DNA of 64,000 nt from Deltaproteobacteria bacterium. Its GTDB lineage: Bacteria > Myxococcota_A > UBA9042 > PHBI01. The position numbers and the translations under genes are program-made. Positions 28,040 through 35,257 of this stretch are shown here, piece by piece. The DNA lies in assembly GCA_020632715.1 (NCBI GenBank), contig JACKFA010000007.1:310001-374000 (forward strand), written 5' to 3'. Each line of letters starts with the position of its first letter. Positions within the stretch are counted from its first letter, which is position 1. The notes below the pieces were generated by a model. It saw only the letters and a program-made list of their open reading frames with translations. It made no database searches and was not told the origin of the DNA.

Positions 28040-29083
28040 CTAGTCGGTTTTGCGCTCGCTGAACGTTTCCCCGACGCGCGCCCACGCCGCAGCGAGCCCG
28101 TCGCGGCCCACGTCGAGCTGCTCCGGCAAGCCCCCGTCCGGCCGCCGCGCGATGGCGTCCCGCAGCGCGCGTTGCCGCGGCGAGAGCCAGGCGTCCACGT
28201 CTCCCGCGCGCGCGAGCGCCGCGTTCACGCGCGTCCGCTGCAGCGGCGTCATCGGGACGAAGCGGAGCGGGCTGTGCCGGAGGTGGTACTTGTCGTCCGC
28301 CGCCGAGGGCGCGAACCGCCCGTCGCCTGCCGGCGCGTAGCCGAGCCCGCGCGCGGCGCGCTCGACGGCCTCCCTGCTCGTCTTCGCCGGGTCGAGCTCG
28401 AGCCGCACCACCTCGCGCCCGCCCTGGAAGCCGGCCGCGCTCCCGGTCACCCCGGGGAGCGCGCCGAGCGCCCCCTCGCCCTCCCAGAAGCAGGCGGTCG
28501 CGAACGTCGCCTCCGCCGTCGTCTCCGCCCCCTCGTCCGCGACGACCGCGAGCCACCCGGGCACCTCGCGCCCGGTCGCCCGGAGCGCCGCCACCATGCG
28601 CCTCGCGAGGCCCACCGCCCCCTCGGCGTGCGTGAGCCGCGGCGCGACCTCGCGCCCGTCCCCGCCGACGAAGCGCACGACCGGGTTGTTCCACGCGGGC
28701 TCGCCGAAGCGATCGAGCACCGCCCGATCCGCGCCCCCCTCGTTGTTGTAGACCGCCACCGGCACGAAGAGCGTCTCGGCGGCGTCGGCGAGGATCGGGT
28801 CCGACAACACCTCGTGACCATAGGCGTTCACGGTCGCGCAGCCGGGCACCTCGTCGAAGAGCACGAGGAGCGGCTTGCCCTCGGCCTTCGCCACCGCGAG
28901 CGCCGCGTCGTACCCCCGCCGCCACCGGACGAGCCCGAGCTCCGGCGGTCCCGTCCGCGCCGCCGCGACGCCGATGGCCGCGGGCCGTGGCGCCGCCTCG
29001 GCCACCTCGGCGCGGCACCCGCCCACGAGCAGCGCGATCACGATCATCGAGGCACCCCATCGGTCGAGTCGTCGAGCGTTCAT
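28040..29083 (-). CDS. Lipoprotein joining a thioredoxin-like domain to an MsrA-like domain
   Basis: 347 residues from ATG 29083. The signal peptide ends in LVGGC (lipobox). Residues ~60-165 are thioredoxin-like: GKPLLVLFDEVPGCATVNAYG with a single active-site Cys (~80), close to the VPGU/VPGC thioredoxin-like (seleno)protein type; the codon is TGC, so Cys not Sec. Residues ~190-260 match the methionine sulfoxide reductase A core: FATACFWEGEGALGALPGV (MsrA: GCFWxxE), then GFQGG and EVVRLELDPAKTSREAVE. The C-terminal DKYHLRHSPLRFVPMTPLQ is typical of such proteins. Likely an envelope repair or redox protein. It diverges from the Rrf2/flavoprotein pair, so joint redox control is possible. Confidence 0.78.
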   Translation of the reverse strand: MNARRLDRWGASMIVIALLVGGCRAEVAEAAPRPAAIGVAAARTGPPELGLVRWRRGYDAALAVAKAEGKPLLVLFDEVPGCATVNAYGHEVLSDPILADAAETLFVPVAVYNNEGGADRAVLDRFGEPAWNNPVVRFVGGDGREVAPRLTHAEGAVGLARRMVAALRATGREVPGWLAVVADEGAETTAEATFATACFWEGEGALGALPGVTGSAAGFQGGREVVRLELDPAKTSREAVERAARGLGYAPAGDGRFAPSAADDKYHLRHSPLRFVPMTPLQRTRVNAALARAGDVDAWLSPRQRALRDAIARRPDGGLPEQLDVGRDGLAAAWARVGETFSERKTD

Positions 29084-29141
29084 GCACCCTCTACGGAGCC
29101 GCCTCCCGAGCGGTTACGGGCGACGCCGCGTCGACCGGAGC

Positions 29142-29177
29142 TTGACGGGCTCGCGTCACGTAACAATAAAAGTGACG
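29142..29177. promoter_or_regulatory. Inverted repeat CGTCAC-N12-GTGACG at the Rrf2 start, with a -35-like box
   Basis: CGTCAC (29154-29159) and GTGACG (29172-29177) form a perfect inverted repeat around the only AT-rich stretch, TAACAATAAAA. The right arm runs into the GTG of the Rrf2 gene, and TTGACG (29142-29147) lies upstream. The 93-nt gap is shared by two divergent genes, so this is a good candidate autoregulatory operator. Inferred from symmetry only. Confidence 0.45.
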
Positions 29178-29653
29178 TGAAACGCGACAACCGCCTCTCG
29201 GTCGCCCTGCACGTGCTCCTCCACCTCGACGAGCTCGGCGACACCGTCACCTCCGACCGCCTCGGCCCCATGCTCGGCATGAACCCGGTCGTCCTCCGCC
29301 GCACCTTCGCGGGCCTCCGCGACGCCGGGCTCCTCACCTCCGGGAAGGGCCACGGCGGCGGCTACGCCCTCGCGCGCCCCCTCCGCGAGATCCCGCTCTC
29401 CGCCGTCTACGACGCCCTCGGCCTCGCCGCCCCCTTCGCCATCGCGCCGCGCGACCCCGACGCGACCTGCCTCCTCGAGCGCGCCGCCAACGACCACCTG
29501 CAGGCCGCCCTCGACGCCGCCGAGGCCACGCTCCGCGCGCGCCTCGACGCCGTCACCGTCGCCGACCTCGCCGCCGCAGCCCGCGCCCTCGCGCCGGCGC
29601 ACCTCGCCCACCGCGGCCCCGCCGCGCCACCCCCCGACCCGGAGCTCCCGTGA
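29177..29653 (+). CDS. Rrf2-family transcriptional regulator
   Basis: 158 residues from GTG 29177. The winged helix is clear: NRLSVALHVLLHLDELG, TSDRLGPMLGMNPVVLRRT (recognition helix), GLLTSGKGHGGGYALARP (wing), then ISLxxVYDALG-like PLSAVYDALG. It has one Cys (DATCLLERA, ~103) instead of the three that bind Fe-S in IscR and NsrR, so it resembles the YwnA/CymR-like or thiol-sensing branch. The TGA stop overlaps the GTG of the next gene (GTGA 29650-29653). It probably controls that reductase and perhaps the divergent MsrA-like lipoprotein through the inverted repeat at its start. Confidence 0.88.
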   Translation: MKRDNRLSVALHVLLHLDELGDTVTSDRLGPMLGMNPVVLRRTFAGLRDAGLLTSGKGHGGGYALARPLREIPLSAVYDALGLAAPFAIAPRDPDATCLLERAANDHLQAALDAAEATLRARLDAVTVADLAAAARALAPAHLAHRGPAAPPPDPELP

Positions 29654-30603
29654 TCATCCACGACGTCCTCGTCATCGGCGGCAGCTACGCCGGCCTCGCC
29701 GCCGCCCTCCAGCTCGGCCGCGCCCGCCGCGACGTCCTCGTCCTCGACGCCGGCGAGCGCCGGAACCGCTTCGCCTCCCACGCCCACGGCTTCCTCGGCC
29801 AGGACGGCGTCCCGCCCGGCGAGATCGCCGCCCGCGGCCGCGCGGACGTCGCCCGCTACCCGACCGTCGCCCTCCGCGACGCCCGCGCCCTCTCGGTCCG
29901 CGCCGAGCCCGACGGCACCTTCGTCGTCGCCACCGAGGGCGACACGCACCGCGCGCACCGCCTCGTCCTCGCCACCGGCGTCGTCGACACGCTCCCCGCC
30001 GTGCCCGGCCTCACCGACCTCTGGGGCGACTCCGCCTTCGTCTGCCCCTACTGCCACGGCTACGAGCTCGACGAGGGCCACCTCGGCGTCCTCGCGTCCG
30101 GGCCGCTCTCACTGCACCAGGCCGTCCTCGTCGCCGAGTGGGCCGGCGCCGACGGCGTCACCTACTTCACGAACGGCGCCCACGACCCCGACGACGCCGA
30201 GCTCGCCGAGCTCGCCGCCCGCAACGTCCGCGTCGAGCCCCGCCTCGTGCGCCACGTCGGCGGCGCCTCGCCCCGCGTCGTCGTCACCCTCGACGGCGGC
30301 GCCGAGGTCACCGTCGCCGGCCTCTTCCTCGCGCCGATCTCGCGCCCGAGCGAGCTCGCCCTCGCCCTCGGCTGCGACCTCACGGAGACCCCCTTCGGCG
30401 CCGTCGTCGCCGCCGATCCCATGACCCGCGAGACGAGCGTCCCAGGCGTCTTCGCCTGCGGCGACGCCGCGAACCCGATGGCCGCCATCGCCCTCGCCGT
30501 CGCCGACGGCGTCCGCGCCGGCGCCGGCGTCCACCGCTCGCTGGTGATGGGGCCCGCCGCCCGCCCGCGCGCCGCCCGATCGGCCGTCAGCGGCGCGCGC
30601 TGA
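29650..30603 (+). CDS. FAD/NAD(P)-dependent disulfide oxidoreductase (thioredoxin-reductase/GliT-like)
   Basis: 317 residues from GTG 29650, coupled to the Rrf2 gene. FAD-binding VLVIGGSYAGLAAALQLGRA at the N-terminus, ATGVVDTLPAVPG in the middle, active-site disulfide CPYCHGYE (~138-141) and the second FAD motif GVFACGDAANPMAAIALAVADG. Bacterial thioredoxin reductase has CATC; the CPYCHGYE form is what I recall from GliT/HlmI dithiol oxidases and low-Mr TrxR-like proteins next to Rrf2 genes. The NADPH site is less clear: the expected GxGxxA is replaced by GVLASGPLSLHQA. The 3' end overlaps the convergent gene by 17 nt. Role probably disulfide or small-thiol redox. Confidence 0.87.
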   Translation: MIIHDVLVIGGSYAGLAAALQLGRARRDVLVLDAGERRNRFASHAHGFLGQDGVPPGEIAARGRADVARYPTVALRDARALSVRAEPDGTFVVATEGDTHRAHRLVLATGVVDTLPAVPGLTDLWGDSAFVCPYCHGYELDEGHLGVLASGPLSLHQAVLVAEWAGADGVTYFTNGAHDPDDAELAELAARNVRVEPRLVRHVGGASPRVVVTLDGGAEVTVAGLFLAPISRPSELALALGCDLTETPFGAVVAADPMTRETSVPGVFACGDAANPMAAIALAVADGVRAGAGVHRSLVMGPAARPRAARSAVSGAR

Positions 30604-31009
30604 TCACGTCGTACACGTCGCCCGCGCCGAGCTCGAGCGCAGCCCCATTCGCGAGCCCGCGGATGAACGTCGGCTGGTTGTCGAGCTCCCCGCGGAAGCG
30701 CCCGTCGCCGAGCACCTCGGTGAGCTCGACCCAGAGGCGCTCGTAGCGCCCTTGCTCGTCGTCGCGCCCCTCGCGCTCGAGCACGACCGCCACGAGGTCG
30801 CCGGGCCGGAGCGCCGCCACCGCCGCGGCCGTCGGCACCGCCGCCGCCGGCACGTGGCTCCCGAGGTCGCGCCCCGAGCCCGCAGGTACGAGCGACCAGG
30901 GGTCCCGCTCGTCGTCACCCGGCCGGTGGTGCCGAGAGCCGTGTCCGTGCCCGCGTCCGCCGCCGTGTCCGTGTCCGTGTCCGCTTCCGCTGCCGTGTCC
31001 GTGCGCCAT
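30587..31009 (-). CDS. DUF2314-like protein with His/Gly-rich N-terminus
   Basis: 140 residues from ATG 31009. Residues 2-29 are almost only His, Gly, Ser and Arg (GHGHGHGGGRGHGHG), a likely metal-binding tail. The rest is a compact domain (LRPGDLVAVVLE, YERLWVELTEV, GRFRGELDNQPTFI, LGAGDVYDVI) resembling DUF2314/YegJ-type proteins, whose function is unknown. The gene ends inside the convergent flavoprotein gene: the last five codons and stop lie opposite its 3' end. It follows the lipocalin-like gene on the same strand after 38 nt. Confidence 0.7.
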   Translation of the reverse strand: MAHGHGSGSGHGHGHGGGRGHGHGSRHHRPGDDERDPWSLVPAGSGRDLGSHVPAAAVPTAAAVAALRPGDLVAVVLEREGRDDEQGRYERLWVELTEVLGDGRFRGELDNQPTFIRGLANGAALELGAGDVYDVISARR

Positions 31010-31047
31010 GGCTGCGAGCCTACGCCGCCCGCGCGCCCCACGCCACC

Positions 31048-32052
31048 TCACGACACGACGTGCGCCCCCGGCGGCGGCGCGTCCGACAGCTCCTCGAACG
31101 CCGCCCCGTGCGGCGTCGTGACGCGCGCCGCGCGGCCTCCCGACGGCGTGATCTCGAGCTCGCACGCCGCGAGCTTCGTGTTCATGCAGAACTTGTCGCC
31201 GCCCGGCGGGTTCTTGTAGCGGAGGCACGCGAACGCCCCCGCGGGCGCCCAGATCCGCCCCTCCACGCGCCCGTCCGGGCCCTTCAGCGTGAAGCGCCAG
31301 TCGTGCTCCTTCAGCGTCGCCCGCCCGAGCCCGCGGTGCACCGCGTCGAAGCGCAGCTCCCGCCCCGCGTGCCGCACGACCGCGATCGTGACCTTGGGCG
31401 TCAGGATCGGCCCCACCTTCACCTGCGCCGTCGCGATCTCGAGGCACGTCTCGGGCGCGTCCGGGAAGCCCATCACCTGGCCCCAGCTGTACACGTCCGT
31501 GTGCCGCTCGCCCCAGTTGTGGTTCTGGCTCCCCCGATAGCCGGCGACCGCGATCGGCTCGCCGTCCACGACGATCACCCCCGAGAACGTCGCCAGCGGC
31601 GCTGCCACGAGGCTCTTCGCCTTCGGGAACGACGCCTCGTACATCGCCTCCGGCAAGAGCAGGAGCGGCGGCGCCGCGCTCGTCCACCCGAGGTCCCACG
31701 CGACCGTCCGCTCCCCGTTCGTCGCGCTCCCCGAGGCGGCCCCCGGCGTGAGCCGCCCGCCGCCGATCGCCACCTCGAGCCCCTGCCGCCCGATGTGCTG
31801 GTCCCTGAGCGGGAACGCCTGCCGCACGGCCGCGCGCCGCCCGCGCTCGCCGTCGAAGAACACCGCCCAGAGCTCGCCGAGCCCGTCGCGCGGCCGCCCG
31901 GCGGGGACGAACGTCGTGTACCGGAGCCAGAACGCGAGCGGCCGCTCGGGGTGGTTCCCGCGCAGAAACCAGCTCTCGTAGCCGCCCCGCGCGTCATCCC
32001 GCGCGACGCGCGCCGCGTTGACGTCCCGCGTCGACCCGCTCGGCTCTGCCAC
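31048..32052 (-). CDS. CrtC/AttH-like lipocalin-fold protein
   Basis: 334 residues from GTG 32052 behind a strong GGGAGGAGG. Soluble, no signal peptide. The most telling stretch is GYRGSQNHNWGERHTDVYSW (residues ~170-190), with WAVFF, FSGVIVVDGEPI and WRFTLKG elsewhere: the pattern of large two-lobed lipocalin-like proteins such as hydroxyneurosporene synthase (CrtC), AttH and tocopherol cyclase. These act on hydrophobic ligands, some as cyclases or hydratases. No carotenoid gene is near, so a substrate cannot be given. KNPPGGDKFCMNTKLAACELE near the C-terminus is conserved-looking. Downstream lies the His-rich DUF2314-like gene, probably cotranscribed. Confidence 0.65.
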   Translation of the reverse strand: MAEPSGSTRDVNAARVARDDARGGYESWFLRGNHPERPLAFWLRYTTFVPAGRPRDGLGELWAVFFDGERGRRAAVRQAFPLRDQHIGRQGLEVAIGGGRLTPGAASGSATNGERTVAWDLGWTSAAPPLLLLPEAMYEASFPKAKSLVAAPLATFSGVIVVDGEPIAVAGYRGSQNHNWGERHTDVYSWGQVMGFPDAPETCLEIATAQVKVGPILTPKVTIAVVRHAGRELRFDAVHRGLGRATLKEHDWRFTLKGPDGRVEGRIWAPAGAFACLRYKNPPGGDKFCMNTKLAACELEITPSGGRAARVTTPHGAAFEELSDAPPPGAHVVS

Positions 32053-32115
32053 GGCCTCCTCCCGCCCTCGTCGTCACCGTCGAGCGTCTTCCTTACCCGA
32101 TGGCAGGCCGCCGGG

Positions 32116-34359
32116 CTACTCGCTGGGCGCGACCGCCGCGAGGTCCGCCTGGAGCAGCAGATACGCGACGCGCAGCGCCGCGCTCTCCCCCGCCCGCTCC
32201 GCCGCCTCCGCGAGCGTCGCCCCCGTCGTGAGCGCCTCGAGCGCCGTCTGCTCGTCGACCTCGAGCCCGAGCTTCGCCGGGTCGATCACGTCCGCCGTGC
32301 GCAGGACGAGCGCGTGCTCCTTCACCGGCCCGAGCCACGCGGCGAGCTCGCCCGCCGTGAAAGCGCCGCGCACGACCCCGGCGATGAGCGACGGCACGTC
32401 GAGCCCCTCGCCGCGCGCGTAGTCGGGCACCGGCACGTCGCCGAACCAGGCGAAGCGCCCGTCCGGCCAGCTGAAGAGCTCGCGGAAGCGCCGCTCCTGC
32501 TGGCGGATGAGCACGTGCCGGAGCGCGTTCTCGGTCAGGAGCCCGAGCGCCACGAGCGCCTCGCCGAGCTGGATCCGCTGCACCCGCGCGTGCTCGAGCG
32601 CGCGCTGTACGGCGTCTCCGGGGACGATCCCGTCCGCGACCACGCTCCGCGCGAACAGCTCCTCGCGCAGGTTCGAGTGGACGTGCACGAGCACGCCGTC
32701 CTCGTAGTAGAGCTCCTTCCGCATCCAGCCGCGCGCGACCGCGAGCATGCCGTTCGCCCGCGCCGCGTGCAGGCGCAGGAAGAGCCGCGGCAGGCGCGCC
32801 CGCTCGAGCCCGCCCTCGTGGAGCGGCGTGCCCGTGTCCGCGAGCACCTCCGGCAAGAGCGGCCGCAGCTCGCTCGCGGCGATCCGCGTCCACGGGCCGC
32901 CGTCGACGCTGACCTCCTCGTCGCCGGACACGGCGCGGCTCCTGAGGAGCTGCCCCATGTTGTAGGCGCTGATGGGGCCGAGGATCTCGGCGCGCGGGCC
33001 GCTCCGCACGCGGAACGTCGAGAGCGCGAGCCGCGCCGACGCGTCGCCCGGCGCGTCCGGGAGCTGGAGCTGCATCGCCGGCGCCCGCGCCGCCTGCACG
33101 GCGTCGATGAGGTCGTCGAGCGCGTCCCGCTCCGTGAGCCACGTGTCGCTGCCGTCGCCGCCCTCCGCGGCGGGCGCCAGGCCGGCGATCTCGTCCTCGA
33201 GGGTGTCCTCGTCGCTGACGACGCGCGCCGGCTCCTCGGCGTGGGCGAACTCGTCGAAGGTGCTCGTGGCGCTCGAGTCGTCGCTGTCGGCGTCCTCGAG
33301 AACACCCTCGGCGTCCGTGTCGTCGACGGCGTCGGCGTCCGCTGCGCCCCCGCCCGCGGCGTCCGGGAGCGTCGCGCGCCGCCGCTTCTTCTTGGCGGCC
33401 GGCACCGCCCCGCCGCCGGGGCGCTCGGGGAAGAGCTCCGCCATGAACCGCGCGATGGTCGACGCGTTCGTGCGGATCCGCTCCTCGAACAGGTAGTCGG
33501 CGACCGCCTCCTCGAGCTCGAGCGCGCTCTGGAAGCGCTCGTCGGGCTCGCGCGCGAGCGCCCTGCGGATGATCTCCTGCACCCCGTCCGGGATGTAGTC
33601 GTGGCGCTGCATCCGCCGCGTGATCCGCGCCTCGCGGATGTTCGACAGCGTGTGGAGCTCGCTCTTGCCCATGAAGAGGCGCTTCAGCGTGAGCATCTCG
33701 TAGAGCAGTGTCCCGAGCGCGAAGATGTCGCTGCGGTGGTCGATCTTGCCGCCCGTCACGAGCTCGGGGGACATGTAGCTGAGCTTGCCCTTGAGCCCGT
33801 CGTGCCTGACGAGCGAGGCGGCGCCGCGCTCGACCTCGATCTCGATGTCCGCGCGCGCGACGCCGAAGTCCATGAGCTTCACCTCGCCGCGCCAGCCGAT
33901 CATGACGTTCGCCGGCGAGACGTCGCGGTGCACGAGGTTCAGCGGGCGCCCGTCGTGGTCGTGCGCCGAGTGGGCGTAGGCGAGGGCCTTCGCGACCTCC
34001 GAGGCGATCTGGAGCGCCACGGCCGTCGGCACCCGCGTCGCCGAGCGCGCCGCCCGCTGGAGGACGCGCAGGAGGTCGATGCCCGGCACGTACTCCATCG
34101 TGATGTAGTAGGAGCCGTCGACCTCGCCGAGATCGAAGATCGGGACCACGTTCGGGTGCTGGAGGATCGAGCAGATCTTCGCCTCCTGCACGAGCATCTC
34201 GATGAACGCGGTGTTCTTCGCGAACATCGGGAGGATCTTCTTCACGACGAGGATCTTCTGGAAGCCGGCGACGCCGGAGTGGCGGGCCTTGTAGACCTCG
34301 GCCATGCCTCCTTCGCCGATCTTCTCGAGGAGCTCGTAGTTGCCGAACAGTTCGCCCAT
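32116..34359 (-). CDS. Ser/Thr protein kinase with GYF-like and DUF4388 (PATAN)-type domains
   Basis: 747 residues from ATG 34359 (MGELFGNYELLEKIG); a TTG 7 codons upstream is possible and neither has a clear ribosome site. The kinase (~8-290) has the Gly loop IGEGGMAEVYKA, the Lys in VVKKIL, HRD in LVHRDVSPANVM, DFG in LMDFGVAR and GKLSYMSPE. A Lys/Arg patch (KKKRRR) and an acidic Asp/Glu/Ser linker follow. Near ~460-500 is a GYF_2-like part (GPISAYNMGQLLRSRAV), and ~520-655 resembles DUF4388/PATAN (YYEDGVLVHVHSN, FSWPDGRFAWFGDVP). There is no transmembrane helix. Myxobacterial kinases of this type work in cytosolic signalling. It lies downstream of the MglA-like/roadblock genes on the same strand. 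Confidence 0.9.
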   Translation of the reverse strand: MGELFGNYELLEKIGEGGMAEVYKARHSGVAGFQKILVVKKILPMFAKNTAFIEMLVQEAKICSILQHPNVVPIFDLGEVDGSYYITMEYVPGIDLLRVLQRAARSATRVPTAVALQIASEVAKALAYAHSAHDHDGRPLNLVHRDVSPANVMIGWRGEVKLMDFGVARADIEIEVERGAASLVRHDGLKGKLSYMSPELVTGGKIDHRSDIFALGTLLYEMLTLKRLFMGKSELHTLSNIREARITRRMQRHDYIPDGVQEIIRRALAREPDERFQSALELEEAVADYLFEERIRTNASTIARFMAELFPERPGGGAVPAAKKKRRRATLPDAAGGGAADADAVDDTDAEGVLEDADSDDSSATSTFDEFAHAEEPARVVSDEDTLEDEIAGLAPAAEGGDGSDTWLTERDALDDLIDAVQAARAPAMQLQLPDAPGDASARLALSTFRVRSGPRAEILGPISAYNMGQLLRSRAVSGDEEVSVDGGPWTRIAASELRPLLPEVLADTGTPLHEGGLERARLPRLFLRLHAARANGMLAVARGWMRKELYYEDGVLVHVHSNLREELFARSVVADGIVPGDAVQRALEHARVQRIQLGEALVALGLLTENALRHVLIRQQERRFRELFSWPDGRFAWFGDVPVPDYARGEGLDVPSLIAGVVRGAFTAGELAAWLGPVKEHALVLRTADVIDPAKLGLEVDEQTALEALTTGATLAEAAERAGESAALRVAYLLLQADLAAVAPSE

Positions 34360-34507
34360 GGTGCCGAAGGGGCTCGTCAACCGGTGCGGTGGTGGTGTGC
34401 GGCCGAGCCGGGCGGGCCTGCCCGGTGGTCGCGGCGCGGGTGGGGAGCGCGCTCTCGCGGCGCCCGCAACGTCCTACAACGATCCATCGCGCGGTTGACG
34501 TAAGCGG

Positions 34508-34948
34508 TCAAGGGACCCAATCGTCGCTCGGGTCGCGCGCGGGGCTCCGCTCGGCCAGGAACGACGCGTACGCCGCGGCCCCCGCGCGCAGTGACGGCGG
34601 CGCGAGCGGGATCGGCGACGCGCCAGCCGCGGCCACCGGCGGGGCCTCCGCGACCGCGGCGTAGAGCGCGTAGTCGATGGCCGGCGCGGGCGGCGGCCCG
34701 TCGCCCACCGCGACCACGAGCCAGTCGCCCTCCACGCGCGCCGCCAGCCAGCGGTCGCCCGCGCGCGCCACGAGCGCGCGTCCCTCGCGCGGGAGGAGGC
34801 CGTCCTCGCCCTGCTGGAGCGCCGCCCGCACCCGCGCCAGCGCGCGATGGAGGTCGCGCTCGTCGACGGCGGGGGCCACGACGCGCAGCGCCCGCACCCG
34901 CCCACGCTGCGCGACGGCGCACGCGGCGACGCCCGGGAGGGCCGTCAC
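34508..34948 (-). CDS. Probable second roadblock/LC7-like protein
   Basis: About 146 residues from GTG 34948, 20 nt after the stop of the first roadblock gene. The start is uncertain: a CTG overlapping that stop would add eight residues. The N-terminal ALPGVAACAVAQRG and LVARAGDRWLAARVEGDWLVV have the strand-helix pattern of the roadblock fold, but similarity is faint. The C-terminal ~50 residues are Ala/Pro-rich and end in SDDWVP. Its place directly after an MglA-like gene and another roadblock gene is the best evidence. It would be the third gene of that operon. Confidence 0.5.
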   Translation of the reverse strand: MTALPGVAACAVAQRGRVRALRVVAPAVDERDLHRALARVRAALQQGEDGLLPREGRALVARAGDRWLAARVEGDWLVVAVGDGPPPAPAIDYALYAAVAEAPPVAAAGASPIPLAPPSLRAGAAAYASFLAERSPARDPSDDWVP

Positions 34949-34968
34949 GAGCTCGGGGCGCGGCGTGG

Positions 34969-35244
34969 TCAGCTCGCGCCCTCGGCGGCGGCGAGGTCGG
35001 CCCACGGCGACGCGCCGCGCGCCCGGCACGCCACGTCGAGCGCGCCGTCCGCCTCGGTCACGACGAAGGTCACCGGCGGGTCGGAGAGCGCCCAGCGCGT
35101 GGGCGCGCCCCACCCGAGCACCGCGAACGCGCCGTGCAGCTCGGCGCTGACGGCCGCGAGCGACGCGGCGTGCGCTGCGGCGTCGACCGGCCCGCTCGCC
35201 GCGAGCACGGCGCCGCCTGCGTCCGCGACCAGCGCCGCCACCAC
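34969..35244 (-). CDS. Roadblock/LC7 (MglB-like) protein
   Basis: 91 residues from GTG 35244, 13 nt after the stop of the MglA-like gene. The sequence VAALVADAGGAVLAASG...AELHGAF...TFVVTEADGALDVACRARG fits the roadblock/LC7 fold, with the usual first helix short or missing. Roadblock proteins such as MglB dimerise and act as GTPase-activating or scaffold partners of MglA-type small G proteins. The order G protein, then roadblock, matches that pairing, although in Myxococcus mglB precedes mglA. An ATG at 35261 overlaps the previous stop but is in another frame and gives a low-complexity Arg/Ser chain. Confidence 0.65.
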   Translation of the reverse strand: MVAALVADAGGAVLAASGPVDAAAHAASLAAVSAELHGAFAVLGWGAPTRWALSDPPVTFVVTEADGALDVACRARGASPWADLAAAEGAS

Positions 35245-35257
35245 CCCGGGCGCGCGG

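Noticed and set aside
28835..28850. Selenocysteine in the VPGC motif of the thioredoxin-MsrA lipoprotein
   Set aside because: The codon is TGC, not TGA, and no SECIS-like need arises.
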